From: Moringa oleifera
Lineage: Eukaryota; Streptophyta; Magnoliopsida; Brassicales; Moringaceae
DNA length: 64,000 nt
Assembly (NCBI GenBank): GCA_021397835.1
Contig: JAJFZO010000064.1
Span: forward strand, 1 to 64,000
Direction: 5' to 3'
In this document: piece after piece, positions 1 through 10,689 of the stretch
Numbering within the stretch: the first letter of the stretch is position 1
How the letters are laid out: each line of letters starts with the position of its first letter
The notes under the pieces: model-generated
Database searches by the model: none
Told to the model about the DNA's origin: nothing
The model's input: only the letters and a program-made list of their open reading frames with translations
Made by a program: the position numbers and the translations under genes

Positions 1-18
1 ACAAAACCATTAATTCCA

Positions 19-387
19 TCAAGCGGAAGGTGCTGGCGAAACAACGATCGAAGAACAATCATCCCAAACTTGTGCGATCGTTGACAGTATCGTTGACAGT
101 ATCGTTGACTCTTTTCCCTTATACTTGGGGTTTTCCAGTTCTCGTTTCGCGAGTGCTTCATGACAAACTTTGCCTTGTGCCACCAGCTCACGACAACATT
201 TAGAGCTGATGCTACCCGCGTCGAAGATACCAGACTTGATCTCTGCGACGCAACTCAGGTCTAACTTGTACTTAAGGCAATGGTATCTTTCTACGATGTT
301 TTCCTGTGCAAAGCCTTGTGGAACCAAGATCGCCATTCCTGCCAAAACCAATAAGACCATAGTTGAATAAATGCCGAAATTCGACAT
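19..387 (-). CDS. Secreted six-cysteine prolamin-like protein, array copy 1
   Basis: Intronless gene of 122 residues from the ATG at 385-387. It has a short N-region, a hydrophobic signal segment (about residues 7-24, ending GFAQ) and a mature domain with the pattern C-x8-C-x17-CC-x9-C-...-C, followed by a short Ser/Pro/Ala tail. This layout fits the plant prolamin-like / ECA1-gametogenesis (DUF784/DUF1278-type) secreted proteins. Many of those act in the female gametophyte; the role here is inferred, not shown. An in-frame ATG at 448-450 would add 21 residues. However, the minus-strand TATA box (468-476) would place transcription start near 440, and the other copies lack that start in frame, so the inner ATG is preferred. 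An in-frame 12-bp duplication near 85-110 gives a repeated ILST and makes this copy four residues longer. Spacer divergence from unit 2 is much higher than gene divergence. Confidence 0.82.
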   Translation of the reverse strand: MSNFGIYSTMVLLVLAGMAILVPQGFAQENIVERYHCLKYKLDLSCVAEIKSGIFDAGSISSKCCRELVAQGKVCHEALAKRELENPKYKGKESTILSTILSTIAQVWDDCSSIVVSPAPSA

Positions 388-1731
388 GATTAGCGAGGTG
401 AGAAATTTTTGTTGTTCCAAATGGGTGAGATGTTGTCGGTTGATGTTCATGCCACAAGTGAAATCAATTTATATACAGCAATGAGATATTTAATCTCGAA
501 GCCGTGTCACATTAATTTCAATTACCATACATGTAACTACATCATCTTTATTGCAACCTCTAACAACGTTCAAGTTAAGTCATTAATTGCGATAGGGAAA
601 AGAGAAAAGAAGTTACATTTTCAACGTATTGTTAGGTCATTACGAACAAACTTAACAAATTAGAAAGGAAAATAAGAAGTCGGCCTAAAAGAAAGTAGAA
701 TAACATAAGTGCACTTATCGATATGTATATTATTTTTTCAAACTTTCCTATTTTTATGACAGTATAAAACCGTAAGGTATAATTTGTTAACGATATCTGA
801 GTTCCATTTAATTTCGATCTTCTACCTACCAAACTTTTGACATTTGATAATTGAGCATAAACTTCTCCTCGGAGTGATTGAAAGCTAATTAAAATAATGA
901 TAGTTTCTCATTGAATCTTAAATGATCAAATAATATTTGTCATGGCTCAAACTAAGAAGAAACTACTATTCTTTTCATTTTTTGACCATGACATCCGAAT
1001 CATGCCAATTAAATCTTTGAGAACATGATGGTTCTAGCCGGAGAAAGGTCTCGTAGTGACGATTGAGAAATGAAGTGTTAAACTTGGAATTTAGTGCAAA
1101 AAGGAGGGAAAATAAACCTCGAAATCGATAGAAAGAGTTATGAAACTGCTTTCGTTTCTTTTCTGCCTTGTTTCTTTTGGTTATGTACTATTCCTCCTCT
1201 ACTTTTTTTCTTTGACATGGGTTTGCAAGAAAGAGAACGAATTGCCTTGTATGCTTTCACTGGAAAAATAAAATAAAATAATTTTAAGCTCGAAAAATAA
1301 ATTCGCTTCGAATTTCCCACTGTAAATCTCTTATTCGTATTAATATCATTCAAACCATTTAGACGAATGGATTATTTTAGTTCAACTTAATCAATCGAGG
1401 CTTAATAAGTTAGGATATATTGAAAATGGGATTTGTTTGGACGCAGCGAGGTTAAACCTTAGTTTTCACATGGTTGTTACCCTCCGACCATTCTTGAATC
1501 CAACACCGTTTAATAAACTTCTCGAACAAATTGTTTTGCGAAGTTCTCTTTATGAGCCAAAACATGAAAATTGCCACACTATCGAAAGACATGTGATAGA
1601 CAATTCTGTCGTACGTTTCACTTCGATAAAGAAATATTTAATATTCTAACTTTAACGAATCAATAAAGCGCTTAAATTTATAATCCTATTTCCTTTAGAT
1701 TTCCTAAGTATTATTGACAAAATCGTTAATT

Positions 1732-2091
1732 TCATGAAGCGGAAGGTGCTGGGGAAATAACAATCGAAGAACAATCATCCCAAACTTTAGTGATCTTTGA
1801 TAGTATCGTTGACTCTTTTCCCTTATACTTGGGGTTTTCCAGTTCTCGTATCGCGAGTGCTTCATGACAAACTTTGCCTTGTGCCACTAATTCACGACAA
1901 CATTTAGAGCTGATGGTACCCGCGTCGAAGATACCAGACTTGATCTCTGCCACACAACTTAAATCTAACTTGTACTTAAGACAATGGTATCTTTCCACGA
2001 TGTTTTCCTGTGCAAAGCCTTGTGGAGCTAAGTTCGCCATTCCTACTAAAACCAATAAGACCATAGTTGAATAAATGCTGAAATTTGACAT
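1732..2091 (-). CDS. Secreted six-cysteine prolamin-like protein, array copy 2
   Basis: Intronless, 119 residues, ATG at 2089-2091. The signal peptide is at about residues 1-28. All six cysteines are present, including the adjacent CC pair. The usual TGA stop has become TCA, so the protein gains one C-terminal Ser before the next TGA at 1732. An extra G in the run at 2127-2130, compared with copy 1, puts the upstream ATG out of frame and supports the inner start. A TATA-like element (read on the minus strand as CATATAAA) lies at 2173-2180, about 85 bp upstream of the ATG. The family role (reproductive, secreted, disulfide-rich) is inferred from the cysteine pattern. Confidence 0.85.
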   Translation of the reverse strand: MSNFSIYSTMVLLVLVGMANLAPQGFAQENIVERYHCLKYKLDLSCVAEIKSGIFDAGTISSKCCRELVAQGKVCHEALAIRELENPKYKGKESTILSKITKVWDDCSSIVISPAPSAS

Positions 2092-2344
2092 GATTAGTGA
2101 GGTAAGAAATTTTTGTTGTTTCAAATGGGGTGAGATGTTGTTGGTTGATGTTCATGCCATAAGTGAAATCAATTTATATGCAGCAATGAGATATTTAATC
2201 TCGAAGACGTGTCACATTAATATCAATTACCATACATGTAACAACATCATCTTTATTGCAACCTCCAACAACGTCCAAGTTAAGTCATTAATTGTGAGAA
2301 GAAAAAGTGAAAAGAAGTTACGTTTTCAATATGTTGTTAGGTAA
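2092..2344 (-). promoter_or_regulatory. Representative promoter of the array genes (unit 2)
   Basis: Read on the minus strand, the region holds a TATA-like CATATAAA (2173-2180) about 82 bp before the ATG, and an ACGT-core element of the form ACACGTC near 2205-2215. The same arrangement recurs in every unit with TATA at 468-476 (copy 1, better consensus GTATATAAA), 3891, 5609, 7329, 9050, 10771 and 16711. Copy 1 has a C in place of A that destroys the ACGT core (GCCGTGTC). The positions are seen directly; regulatory function is inferred. Confidence 0.5.
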
Positions 2345-3452
2345 TCACGAACAAACTTAAGAAATTAGAATGGAAAATAAGAACTCTTCCTAAAGAAAAG
2401 TAAAATAAGACAAGTGCATTTTTCTATATCTATCTTGTTTTTTCAAGCTTTCCGATCTTTATGATAATGTAAAGCTATAAGGTATAATTTGTTGACAATG
2501 TCTGAGTTCCATTTAATTTCAGTCTTTAACCTGCCAAACTTTTAACATTTGATAATTCAGCATAAACATCCCCTCGTAGAAATTTAAAGCTAAAAGATCA
2601 CTTGTTGCTTATTGAATCTTAAATGATCAAATACTATTTTCCATGGTTCAAAGAAAAAGAAACTATCATTCCTTTTATTTTTAACGATGACGTCCAAATG
2701 ATGCTGATTAAATCTTTGACACGAGGATGCATCCGGAGGGAGAAAGATCCTGCAATGATGATTAAGAAATGAAATGTTGAACTTGGAATTGAGTGCAAAA
2801 CGGAGGAAAGTGAAACGTTGGAATTCACCGAAAAAGTTATGAAATTGCTTTCACTTCTTTTCAGCCCTATTATTATTTTTTTTTTCATTTTTTCCCATTA
2901 CTCCTTTATATTGTTTCTTTAACATGGGTTTGCGAGAAAGAGAAAAAAAGAGAAGAAATTGGCTTGCGTGCTTTCACTTAACAAAAGACGATTTTAGCTC
3001 AAGAAAAAAAATATTCAATTCGAATTTTGCCCATGTAACTCCTTAATTCATATTAATAACGTTCAAACCGTTTAAAGGAATAGATTTTTTTAGTTCAACT
3101 TAATCAATCGAGATTTAATAAGTTGGGATAAACTGAAAGTGGGATTTATTTAGAGGGAGCAAGGTTATGCCTTAGTTTTTACATGGTTGTTACCCACCAA
3201 TCATTCTTGAACACGACAAAATTTAATAAACTACTCAGAAAAAAATGTTTCACAAAGTTATCTCTAAGAGCCAAAACATCAAAATTGCAACACTATCGAA
3301 AGACATGTGATAGACAATTTGTCAATACGTTTCAAACTTCGATAAGAAAAATTTAATATTCTAAATTTTAACGAATCAATGAAAGGCGATTAAATTTATA
3401 ATCCTTTATCCTTTAGATTCATATAGTATTATTGACAAAATCGTTAATTTCA
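2345..3452. other. Spacer of a homogeneous array unit (typical of units 2-7)
   Basis: About 1.1 kb of AT-rich DNA between the promoter of one copy and the stop of the next. It holds a TTA/T microsatellite near 2868-2890 that varies in length between units, and short open frames that are conserved only because the whole unit is duplicated. The equivalent spacers are at about 4063-5170, 5781-6890, 7501-8611, 9222-10332 and 10943-12053. I see no further gene in them. Confidence 0.7.
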
Positions 3453-3809
3453 TCAAGCGGAAGGTGCTGGTGAAATAACAATCGAAGAACAATCATCCCA
3501 AACTTTAGTGATCTTTGATAGTATCGTTGACTCTTTTCCCTTATACTTGGGGTTTTCCAGTTCTCGTATCGCGAGTGCTTGATGACAAACTTTGCCTTGT
3601 GCCACCAATTCACGACAACATTTAGAGCTGATGGTACCCGCGTCGAAGATACCAGACTTGATCTCCGCCACACAACTTAAATCTAACTTGTACTTAAGAC
3701 AATGGTATCTTTCCACGATGTTTTCCTGTGCAAAGCCTTGCGGAGCTAAGTTCGCCATTCCTACTAAAACCAATAAGATCATAGTTGAATAAATGCTGAA
3801 ATTTGACAT
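3453..3809 (-). CDS. Secreted six-cysteine prolamin-like protein, array copy 3
   Basis: Intronless, 118 residues, ATG at 3807-3809, stop TGA at 3453-3455. Cysteines lie at residues 37, 46, 64, 65, 75 and 107. The signal segment is about residues 6-22, with likely cleavage after the GFAQ at 25-28. It differs from copies 4-7 by one conservative change in the signal peptide (Val to Ile at residue 11). The TATA-like element is at 3891-3898. It shares with copy 6 a silent SNP (GCG in place of GTG on the plus strand near 3740), evidence of exchange between units. Confidence 0.85.
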   Translation of the reverse strand: MSNFSIYSTMILLVLVGMANLAPQGFAQENIVERYHCLKYKLDLSCVAEIKSGIFDAGTISSKCCRELVAQGKVCHQALAIRELENPKYKGKESTILSKITKVWDDCSSIVISPAPSA

Positions 3810-5170
3810 GATTAGTGAGGTAAGAAATTTTTGTTGTTTCAAATGGGGTGAGATGTTGTTGGTTGATGTTCATGCCATAAGTGAAATCAATTTATATGCA
3901 GCAATGAGATATTTAATCTCGAAGACGTGTCACATTAATATCAATTACCATACATGTAACAACATCATCTTTATTGCAACCTCCAACAACGTCCAAGTTA
4001 AGTCATTAATTGTGAGAAGAAAAAGTGAAAAGAAGTTACGTTTTCAATATGTTGTTAGGTAATCACGAACAAACTTAAGAAATTAGAATGGAAAATAAGA
4101 ACTCTTCCTAAAGAAAAGTAAAATAAGACAAGTGCATTTTTCTATATCTATCTTGTTTTTTCAAGCTTTCCTATCTTTATGATAATGTAAAGCTATAAGG
4201 TATAATTTGTTGACAATGTCTGAGTTCCATTTAATTTCAGTCTTTAACCTGCCAAACTTTTAACATTTGATAATTCAGCATAAACATCCCCTCGTAGAAA
4301 TTTAAAGCTAAAAGATCACTTGTTGCTTATTGAATCTTAAATGATCAAATACTATTTTCCATGGTTCAAAGAAAAAGAAACTATCATTCCTTTTATTTTT
4401 AACGATGACGTCCAAATGATGCTGATTAAATCTTTGACACGAGGATGCTTCCGGAGGGAGAAAGATCCTGCAATGATGATTAAGAAATGAAATGTTGAAC
4501 TTGGAATTGAGTGCAAAACGGAGGAAAGCGAAACGTTGGAATTCACCGAAAAAGTTATGAAATTGCTTTCACTTCTTTTCAGCCCTATTATTATTATTTT
4601 TTTTCATTTTTTCCCATTACTCCTTTACATTGTTTCTTTAACATGGGTTTGCGAGAAAGAGAAAAAAAGAGAAGAAATTGGCTTGCGTGCTTTCACTTAA
4701 CAAAAGACGTTTTAGCTCAAGAAAAAAAATATTCAATTCGAATTTTCCCCATGTAACTCCTTAATTCATATTAATAACGTTCAAACCGTTTAAAGGAATA
4801 GATTTTTTTAGTTCAACTTAATCAATCGAGATTTAATAAGTTGGGATAAACTGAAAGTGGGATTTATTTAGAGGGAGCAAGGTTAAGCCTTAGTTTTTAC
4901 ATGGTTGTTACCCACCAATCATTCTTGAACACGACAAAATTTAATAAACTACTCAGAAAAAAATGTTTCGCAAAGTTATCTCTAAGAGCCAAAACATCAA
5001 AATTGCAACACTATCGAAAGACATGTGATAGACAATTTGTCGATACGTTTCAAACTTCGATAAGAAAAATTTAATATTCTAAACTTTAACGAATCAATGA
5101 AAGGCGATTAAATTTATAATCCTTTATCCTTTAGATTCATATAGTATTATTGACAAAATCGTTAATTTCA

Positions 5171-5527
5171 TCAAGCGGAAGGTGCTGGTGAAATAACAAT
5201 CGAAGAACAATCATCCCAAACTTTAGTGATCTTTGATAGTATCGTTGACTCTTTTCCCTTATACTTGGGGTTTTCCAGTTCTCGTATCGCGAGTGCTTGA
5301 TGACAAACTTTGCCTTGTGCCACCAATTCACGACAACATTTAGAGCTGATGGTACCCGCGTCGAAGATACCAGACTTGATCTCCGCCACACAACTTAAAT
5401 CTAACTTGTACTTAAGACAATGGTATCTTTCCACGATGTTTTCCTGTGCAAAGCCTTGTGGAGCTAAGTTCGCCATTCCTACTAAAACCAATAAGACCAT
5501 AGTTGAATAAATGCTGAAATTTGACAT
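5171..5527 (-). CDS. Secreted six-cysteine prolamin-like protein, array copy 4
   Basis: Intronless, 118 residues, ATG at 5525-5527. The protein is identical to copies 5, 6 and 7. It has a signal peptide, six cysteines (37, 46, 64, 65, 75, 107), a conserved WDDC near the C-terminus and a Ser/Pro/Ala tail. The TATA-like element is at 5609-5616. Its spacer carries the TTTATC...CTTATT haplotype also seen in units 5 and 8, while units 2, 3, 6 and 7 carry the alternative. Confidence 0.85.
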   Translation of the reverse strand: MSNFSIYSTMVLLVLVGMANLAPQGFAQENIVERYHCLKYKLDLSCVAEIKSGIFDAGTISSKCCRELVAQGKVCHQALAIRELENPKYKGKESTILSKITKVWDDCSSIVISPAPSA

Positions 5528-6890
5528 GATTAGTGAGGTAAGAAATTTTTGTTGTTTCAAATGGGGTGAGATGTTGTTGGTTGATGTTCATGCCATAAGT
5601 GAAATCAATTTATATGCAGCAATGAGATATTTAATCTCGAAGACGTGTCACATTAATATCAATTACCATACATGTAACAACATCATCTTTATTGCAACCT
5701 CCAACAACGTCCAAGTTAAGTCATTAATTGTGAGAAGAAAAAGTGAAAAGAAGTTACGTTTTCAATATGTTGTTAGGTAATCACGAACAAACTTAAGAAA
5801 TTAGAATGGAAAATAAGAACTCTTCCTAAAGAAAAGTAAAATAAGACAAGTGCATTTATCTATATCTATCTTATTTTTTCAAGCTTTCCTATCTTTATGA
5901 TAATGTAAAGCTATAAGGTATAATTTGTTGACAATGTCTGAGTTCCATTTAATTTCAGTCTTTAACCTGCCAAACTTTTAACATTTGATAATTCAGCATA
6001 AACATCCCCTCGTAGAAATTTAAAGCTAAAAGATCACTTGTTGCTTATTGAATCTTAAATGATCAAATACTATTTTCCATGGTTCAAAGAAAAAGAAACT
6101 ATCATTCCTTTTATTTTTAACGATGACGTCCAAATGATGCTGATTAAATCTTTGACACGAGGATGCTTCCGGAGGGAGAAAGATCCTGCAATGATGATTA
6201 AGAAATGAAATGTTGAACTTGGAATTGAGTGCAAAACGGAGGAAAGCGAAACGTTGGAATTCACCGAAAATGTTATGAAATTGCTTTCACTTCTTTTCAG
6301 CCCTATTATTATTATTTTTTTTTCATTTTTTCCCATTACTCCTTTACATTGTTTCTTTAACATGGGTTTGCGAGAAAGAGAAAAAAAGAGAAGAAATTGG
6401 CTTGCGTGCTTTCACTTAACAAAAGACGTTTTTAGCTCAAGAAAAAAAATATTCAATTCGAATTTTCCCCATGTAACTCCTTAATTCATATTAATAACGT
6501 TCAAACCGTTTAAAGGAATAGATTTTTTTAGTTCAACTTAATCAATCGAGATTTAATAAGTTGGGATAAACTGAAAGTGGGATTTATTTAGAGGGAGCAA
6601 GGTTAAGCCTTAGTTTTTACATGGTTGTTACCCACCAATCATTCTTGAACACAACAAAATTCAATAAACTACTCAGAAAAAAATGTTTCGCAAAGTTATC
6701 TATAAGAGCCAAAACATCAAAATTGCAACACTATCGAAAGACATGTGATAGACAATTTGTCGATACGTTTCAAACTTCGATAAGAAAAATTTAATATTCT
6801 AAACTTTAACGAATCAATGAAAGGCGATTAAATTTATAATCCTTTATCCTTTAGATTCATATAGTATTATTGACAAAATCATTAATTTCA

Positions 6891-7247
6891 TCAAGCGGAA
6901 GGTGCTGGGGAAATAACAATCGAAGAACAATCATCCCAAACTTTAGTGATCTTTGATAGTATCGTTGACTCTTTTCCCTTATACTTGGGGTTTTCCAGTT
7001 CTCGTATCGCGAGTGCTTGATGACAAACTTTGCCTTGTGCCACCAATTCACGACAACATTTAGAGCTGATGGTACCCGCGTCGAAGATACCAGACTTGAT
7101 CTCCGCCACACAACTTAAATCTAACTTGTACTTAAGACAATGGTATCTTTCCACGATGTTTTCCTGTGCAAAGCCTTGTGGAGCTAAGTTCGCCATTCCT
7201 ACTAAAACCAATAAGACCATAGTTGAATAAATGCTGAAATTTGACAT
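6891..7247 (-). CDS. Secreted six-cysteine prolamin-like protein, array copy 5
   Basis: Intronless, 118 residues, ATG at 7245-7247, with the same protein as copies 4, 6 and 7. The TATA-like element is at 7329-7336, about 82 bp upstream of the ATG, which leaves room for a leader of about 50 bases. Nothing in gene or promoter suggests decay, so it is probably expressed under the same control as its neighbours. Confidence 0.85.
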   Translation of the reverse strand: MSNFSIYSTMVLLVLVGMANLAPQGFAQENIVERYHCLKYKLDLSCVAEIKSGIFDAGTISSKCCRELVAQGKVCHQALAIRELENPKYKGKESTILSKITKVWDDCSSIVISPAPSA

Positions 7248-8611
7248 GATTAGTGAGGTAAGAAATTTTTGTTGTTTCAAATGGGGTGAGATGTTGTTGG
7301 TTGATGTTCATGCCATAAGTGAAATCAATTTATATGCAGCAATGAGATATTTAATCTCGAAGACGTGTCACATTAATATCAATTACCATACATGTAACAA
7401 CATCATCTTTATTGCAACCTCCAACAACGTCCAAGTTAAGTCATTAATTGTGAGAAGAAAAAGTGAAAAGAAGTTACGTTTTCAATATGTTGTTAGGTAA
7501 TCACGAACAAACTTAAGAAATTAGAATGGAAAATAAGAACTCTTCCTAAAGAAAAGTAAAATAAGACAAGTGCATTTATCTATATCTATCTTATTTTTTC
7601 AAGCTTTCCTATCTTTATGATAATGTAAAGCTATAAGGTATAATTTGTTGACAATGTCTGAGTTCCATTTAATTTCAGTCTTTAACCTGCCAAACTTTTA
7701 ACATTTGATAATTCAGCATAAACATCCCCTCGTAGAAATTTAAAGCTAAAAGATCACTTGTTGCTTATTGAATCTTAAATGATCAAATACTATTTTCCAT
7801 GGTTCAAAGAAAAAGAAACTATCATTCCTTTTATTTTTAACGATGACGTCCAAATGATGCTGATTAAATCTTTGACACGAGGATGCTTCCGGAGGGAGAA
7901 AGATCCTGCAATGATGATTAAGAAATGAAATGTTGAACTTGGAATTGAGTGCAAAACGGAGGAAAGCGAAACGTTGGAATTCACCGAAAAAGTTATGAAA
8001 TTGCTTTCACTTCTTTTCAGCCCTATTATTATTATTATTTTTTTCATTTTTTCCCATTACTCCTTTACATTGTTTCTTTAACATGGGTTTGCGAGAAAGA
8101 GAAAAAAAGAGAAGAAATTGGCTTGCGTGCTTTCACTTAACAAAAGACGTTTTTAGCTCAAGAAAAAAAATATTCAATTCGAATTTTCCCCATGTAACTC
8201 CTTAATTCATATTAATAACGTTCAAACCGTTTAAAGGAATAGATTTTTTTAGTTCAACTTAATCAATCGAGATTTAATAAGTTGGGATAAACTGAAAGTG
8301 GGATTTATTTAGAGGGAGCAAGGTTAAGCCTTAGTTTTTACATGGTTGTTACCCACCAATCATTCTTGAACACGACAAAATTCAATAAACTACTCAGAAA
8401 AAAATGTTTCGCAAAGTTATCTATAAGAGCCAAAACATCAAAATTGCAACACTATCGAAAGACATGTGATAGACAATTTGTCGATACGTTTCAAACTTCG
8501 ATAAGAAAAATTTAATATTCTAAACTTTAACGAATCAATGAAAGGCGATTAAATTTATAATCCTTTATCCTTTAGATTCATATAGTATTATTGACAAAAT
8601 CGTTAATTTCA

Positions 8612-8968
8612 TCAAGCGGAAGGTGCTGGGGAAATAACAATCGAAGAACAATCATCCCAAACTTTAGTGATCTTTGATAGTATCGTTGACTCTTTTCCCT
8701 TATACTTGGGGTTTTCCAGTTCTCGTATCGCGAGTGCTTGATGACAAACTTTGCCTTGTGCCACCAATTCACGACAACATTTAGAGCTGATGGTACCCGC
8801 GTCGAAGATACCAGACTTGATCTCCGCCACACAACTTAAATCTAACTTGTACTTAAGACAATGGTATCTTTCCACGATGTTTTCCTGTGCAAAGCCTTGC
8901 GGAGCTAAGTTCGCCATTCCTACTAAAACCAATAAGACCATAGTTGAATAAATGCTGAAATTTGACAT
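8612..8968 (-). CDS. Secreted six-cysteine prolamin-like protein, array copy 6
   Basis: Intronless, 118 residues, ATG at 8966-8968, with the same protein as copies 4, 5 and 7. It shares the silent SNP near 8900 with copy 3. The spacer SNP near 9451 (CTCCTAG rather than CTCGTAG) is shared with units 7 and 8. The TATA-like element is at 9050-9057. Confidence 0.85.
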   Translation of the reverse strand: MSNFSIYSTMVLLVLVGMANLAPQGFAQENIVERYHCLKYKLDLSCVAEIKSGIFDAGTISSKCCRELVAQGKVCHQALAIRELENPKYKGKESTILSKITKVWDDCSSIVISPAPSA

Positions 8969-10332
8969 GATTAGTGAGGTAAGAAATTTTTGTTGTTTCA
9001 AATGGGGTGAGATGTTGTTGGTTGATGTTCATGCCATAAGTGAAATCAATTTATATGCAGCAATGAGATATTTAATCTCGAAGACGTGTCACATTAATAT
9101 CAATTACCATACATGTAACAACATCATCTTTATTGCAACCTCCAACAACGTCCAAGTTAAGTCATTAATTGTGAGAAGAAAAAGTGAAAAGAAGTTACGT
9201 TTTCAATATGTTGTTAGGTAATCACGAACAAACTTAAGAAATTAGAATGGAAAATAAGAACTCTTCCTAAAGAAAAGTAAAATAAGACAAGTGCATTTTT
9301 CTATATCTATCTTGTTTTTTCAAGCTTTCCTATCTTTATGATAATGTAAAGCTATAAGGTATAATTTGTTGACAATGTCTGAGTTCCATTTAATTTCAGT
9401 CTTTAACCTGCCAAACTTTTAACATTTGATAATTCAGCATAAACATCCCCTCCTAGAAATTTAAAGCTAAAAGATCACTTGTTGCTTATTGAATCTTAAA
9501 TGATCAAATACTATTTTCCATGGTTCAAAGAAAAAGAAACTATCATTCCTTTTATTTTTAACGATGACGTCCAAATGATGCTGATTAAATCTTTGACACG
9601 AGGATGCTTCCGGAGGGAGAAAGATCCTGCAATGATGATTAAGAAATGAAATGTTGAACTTGGAATTGAGTGCAAAACGGAGGAAAGCGAAACGTTGGAA
9701 TTCACCGAAAAAGTTATGAAATTGCTTTCACTTCTTTTCAGCCCTATTATTATTATTATTATTTTTCATTTTTTCCCATTACTCCTTTACATTGTTTCTT
9801 TAACATGGGTTTGCGAGAAAGAGAAAAAAAGAGAAGAAATTGGCTTGCGTGCTTTCACTTAACAAAAGACGTTTTTAGCTCAAGAAAAAAAATATTCAAT
9901 TCGAATTTTCCCCATGTAACTCCTTAATTCATATTAATAACGTTCAAACCGTTTAAAGGAATAGATTTTTTTAGTTCAACTTAATCAATCGAGATTTAAT
10001 AAGTTGGGATAAACTGAAAGTGGGATTTATTTAGAGGGAGCAAGGTTAAGCCTTAGTTTTTACATGGTTGTTACCCACCAATCATTCTTGAACACACAAA
10101 ATTCAATAAACTACTCAGAAAAAAATGTTTCGCAAAGTTATCTATAAGAGCCAAAACATCAAAATTGCAACACTATCGAAAGACATGTGATAGACAATTT
10201 GTCGATACGTTTCAAACTTCGATAAGAAAAATTTAATATTCTAAACTTTAACGAATCAATGAAAGGCGATTAAATTTATAATCCTTTATCCTTTAGATTC
10301 ATATAGTATTATTGACAAAATCATTAATTTCA

Positions 10333-10689
10333 TCAAGCGGAAGGTGCTGGGGAAATAACAATCGAAGAACAATCATCCCAAACTTTAGTGATCTTTGATA
10401 GTATCGTTGACTCTTTTCCCTTATACTTGGGGTTTTCCAGTTCTCGTATCGCGAGTGCTTGATGACAAACTTTGCCTTGTGCCACCAATTCACGACAACA
10501 TTTAGAGCTGATGGTACCCGCGTCGAAGATACCAGACTTGATCTCCGCCACACAACTTAAATCTAACTTGTACTTAAGACAATGGTATCTTTCCACGATG
10601 TTTTCCTGTGCAAAGCCTTGTGGAGCTAAGTTCGCCATTCCTACTAAAACCAATAAGACCATAGTTGAATAAATGCTGAAATTTGACAT
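10333..10689 (-). CDS. Secreted six-cysteine prolamin-like protein, array copy 7
   Basis: Intronless, 118 residues, ATG at 10687-10689, with the same protein as copies 4-6. The TATA-like element is at 10771-10778. It is the last uninterrupted copy before the hAT insertion in copy 8. Confidence 0.85.
   Translation of the reverse strand: MSNFSIYSTMVLLVLVGMANLAPQGFAQENIVERYHCLKYKLDLSCVAEIKSGIFDAGTISSKCCRELVAQGKVCHQALAIRELENPKYKGKESTILSKITKVWDDCSSIVISPAPSA

Noticed and set aside
1874..2074. Plus-strand open frames of 66 codons antisense to each secreted-protein gene, repeated in most units (for example 3592, 5310, 7030, 8751, 10472).
   Set aside because: They mirror the codon structure of the real minus-strand gene and exist only because that gene is conserved. 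There is no promoter on the plus side, and they carry no known domain.
2075..2344. Plus-strand 89-codon frames that follow directly after the antisense frame in each unit.
   Set aside because: They cover the promoter of the minus-strand gene, are conserved only by recent unit duplication and have no recognisable domain.
2634..2888. Minus-strand frames of 64-97 codons in the spacers of units 2-7.
   Set aside because: Their length changes with the TTA/T microsatellite, they are not open in the diverged units, and they lack family features.
3419..3673. Minus-strand 84-codon frame overlapping the 3' half of each array gene in another frame.
   Set aside because: It is a shadow of the six-cysteine gene and has no ATG-proximal promoter of its own.
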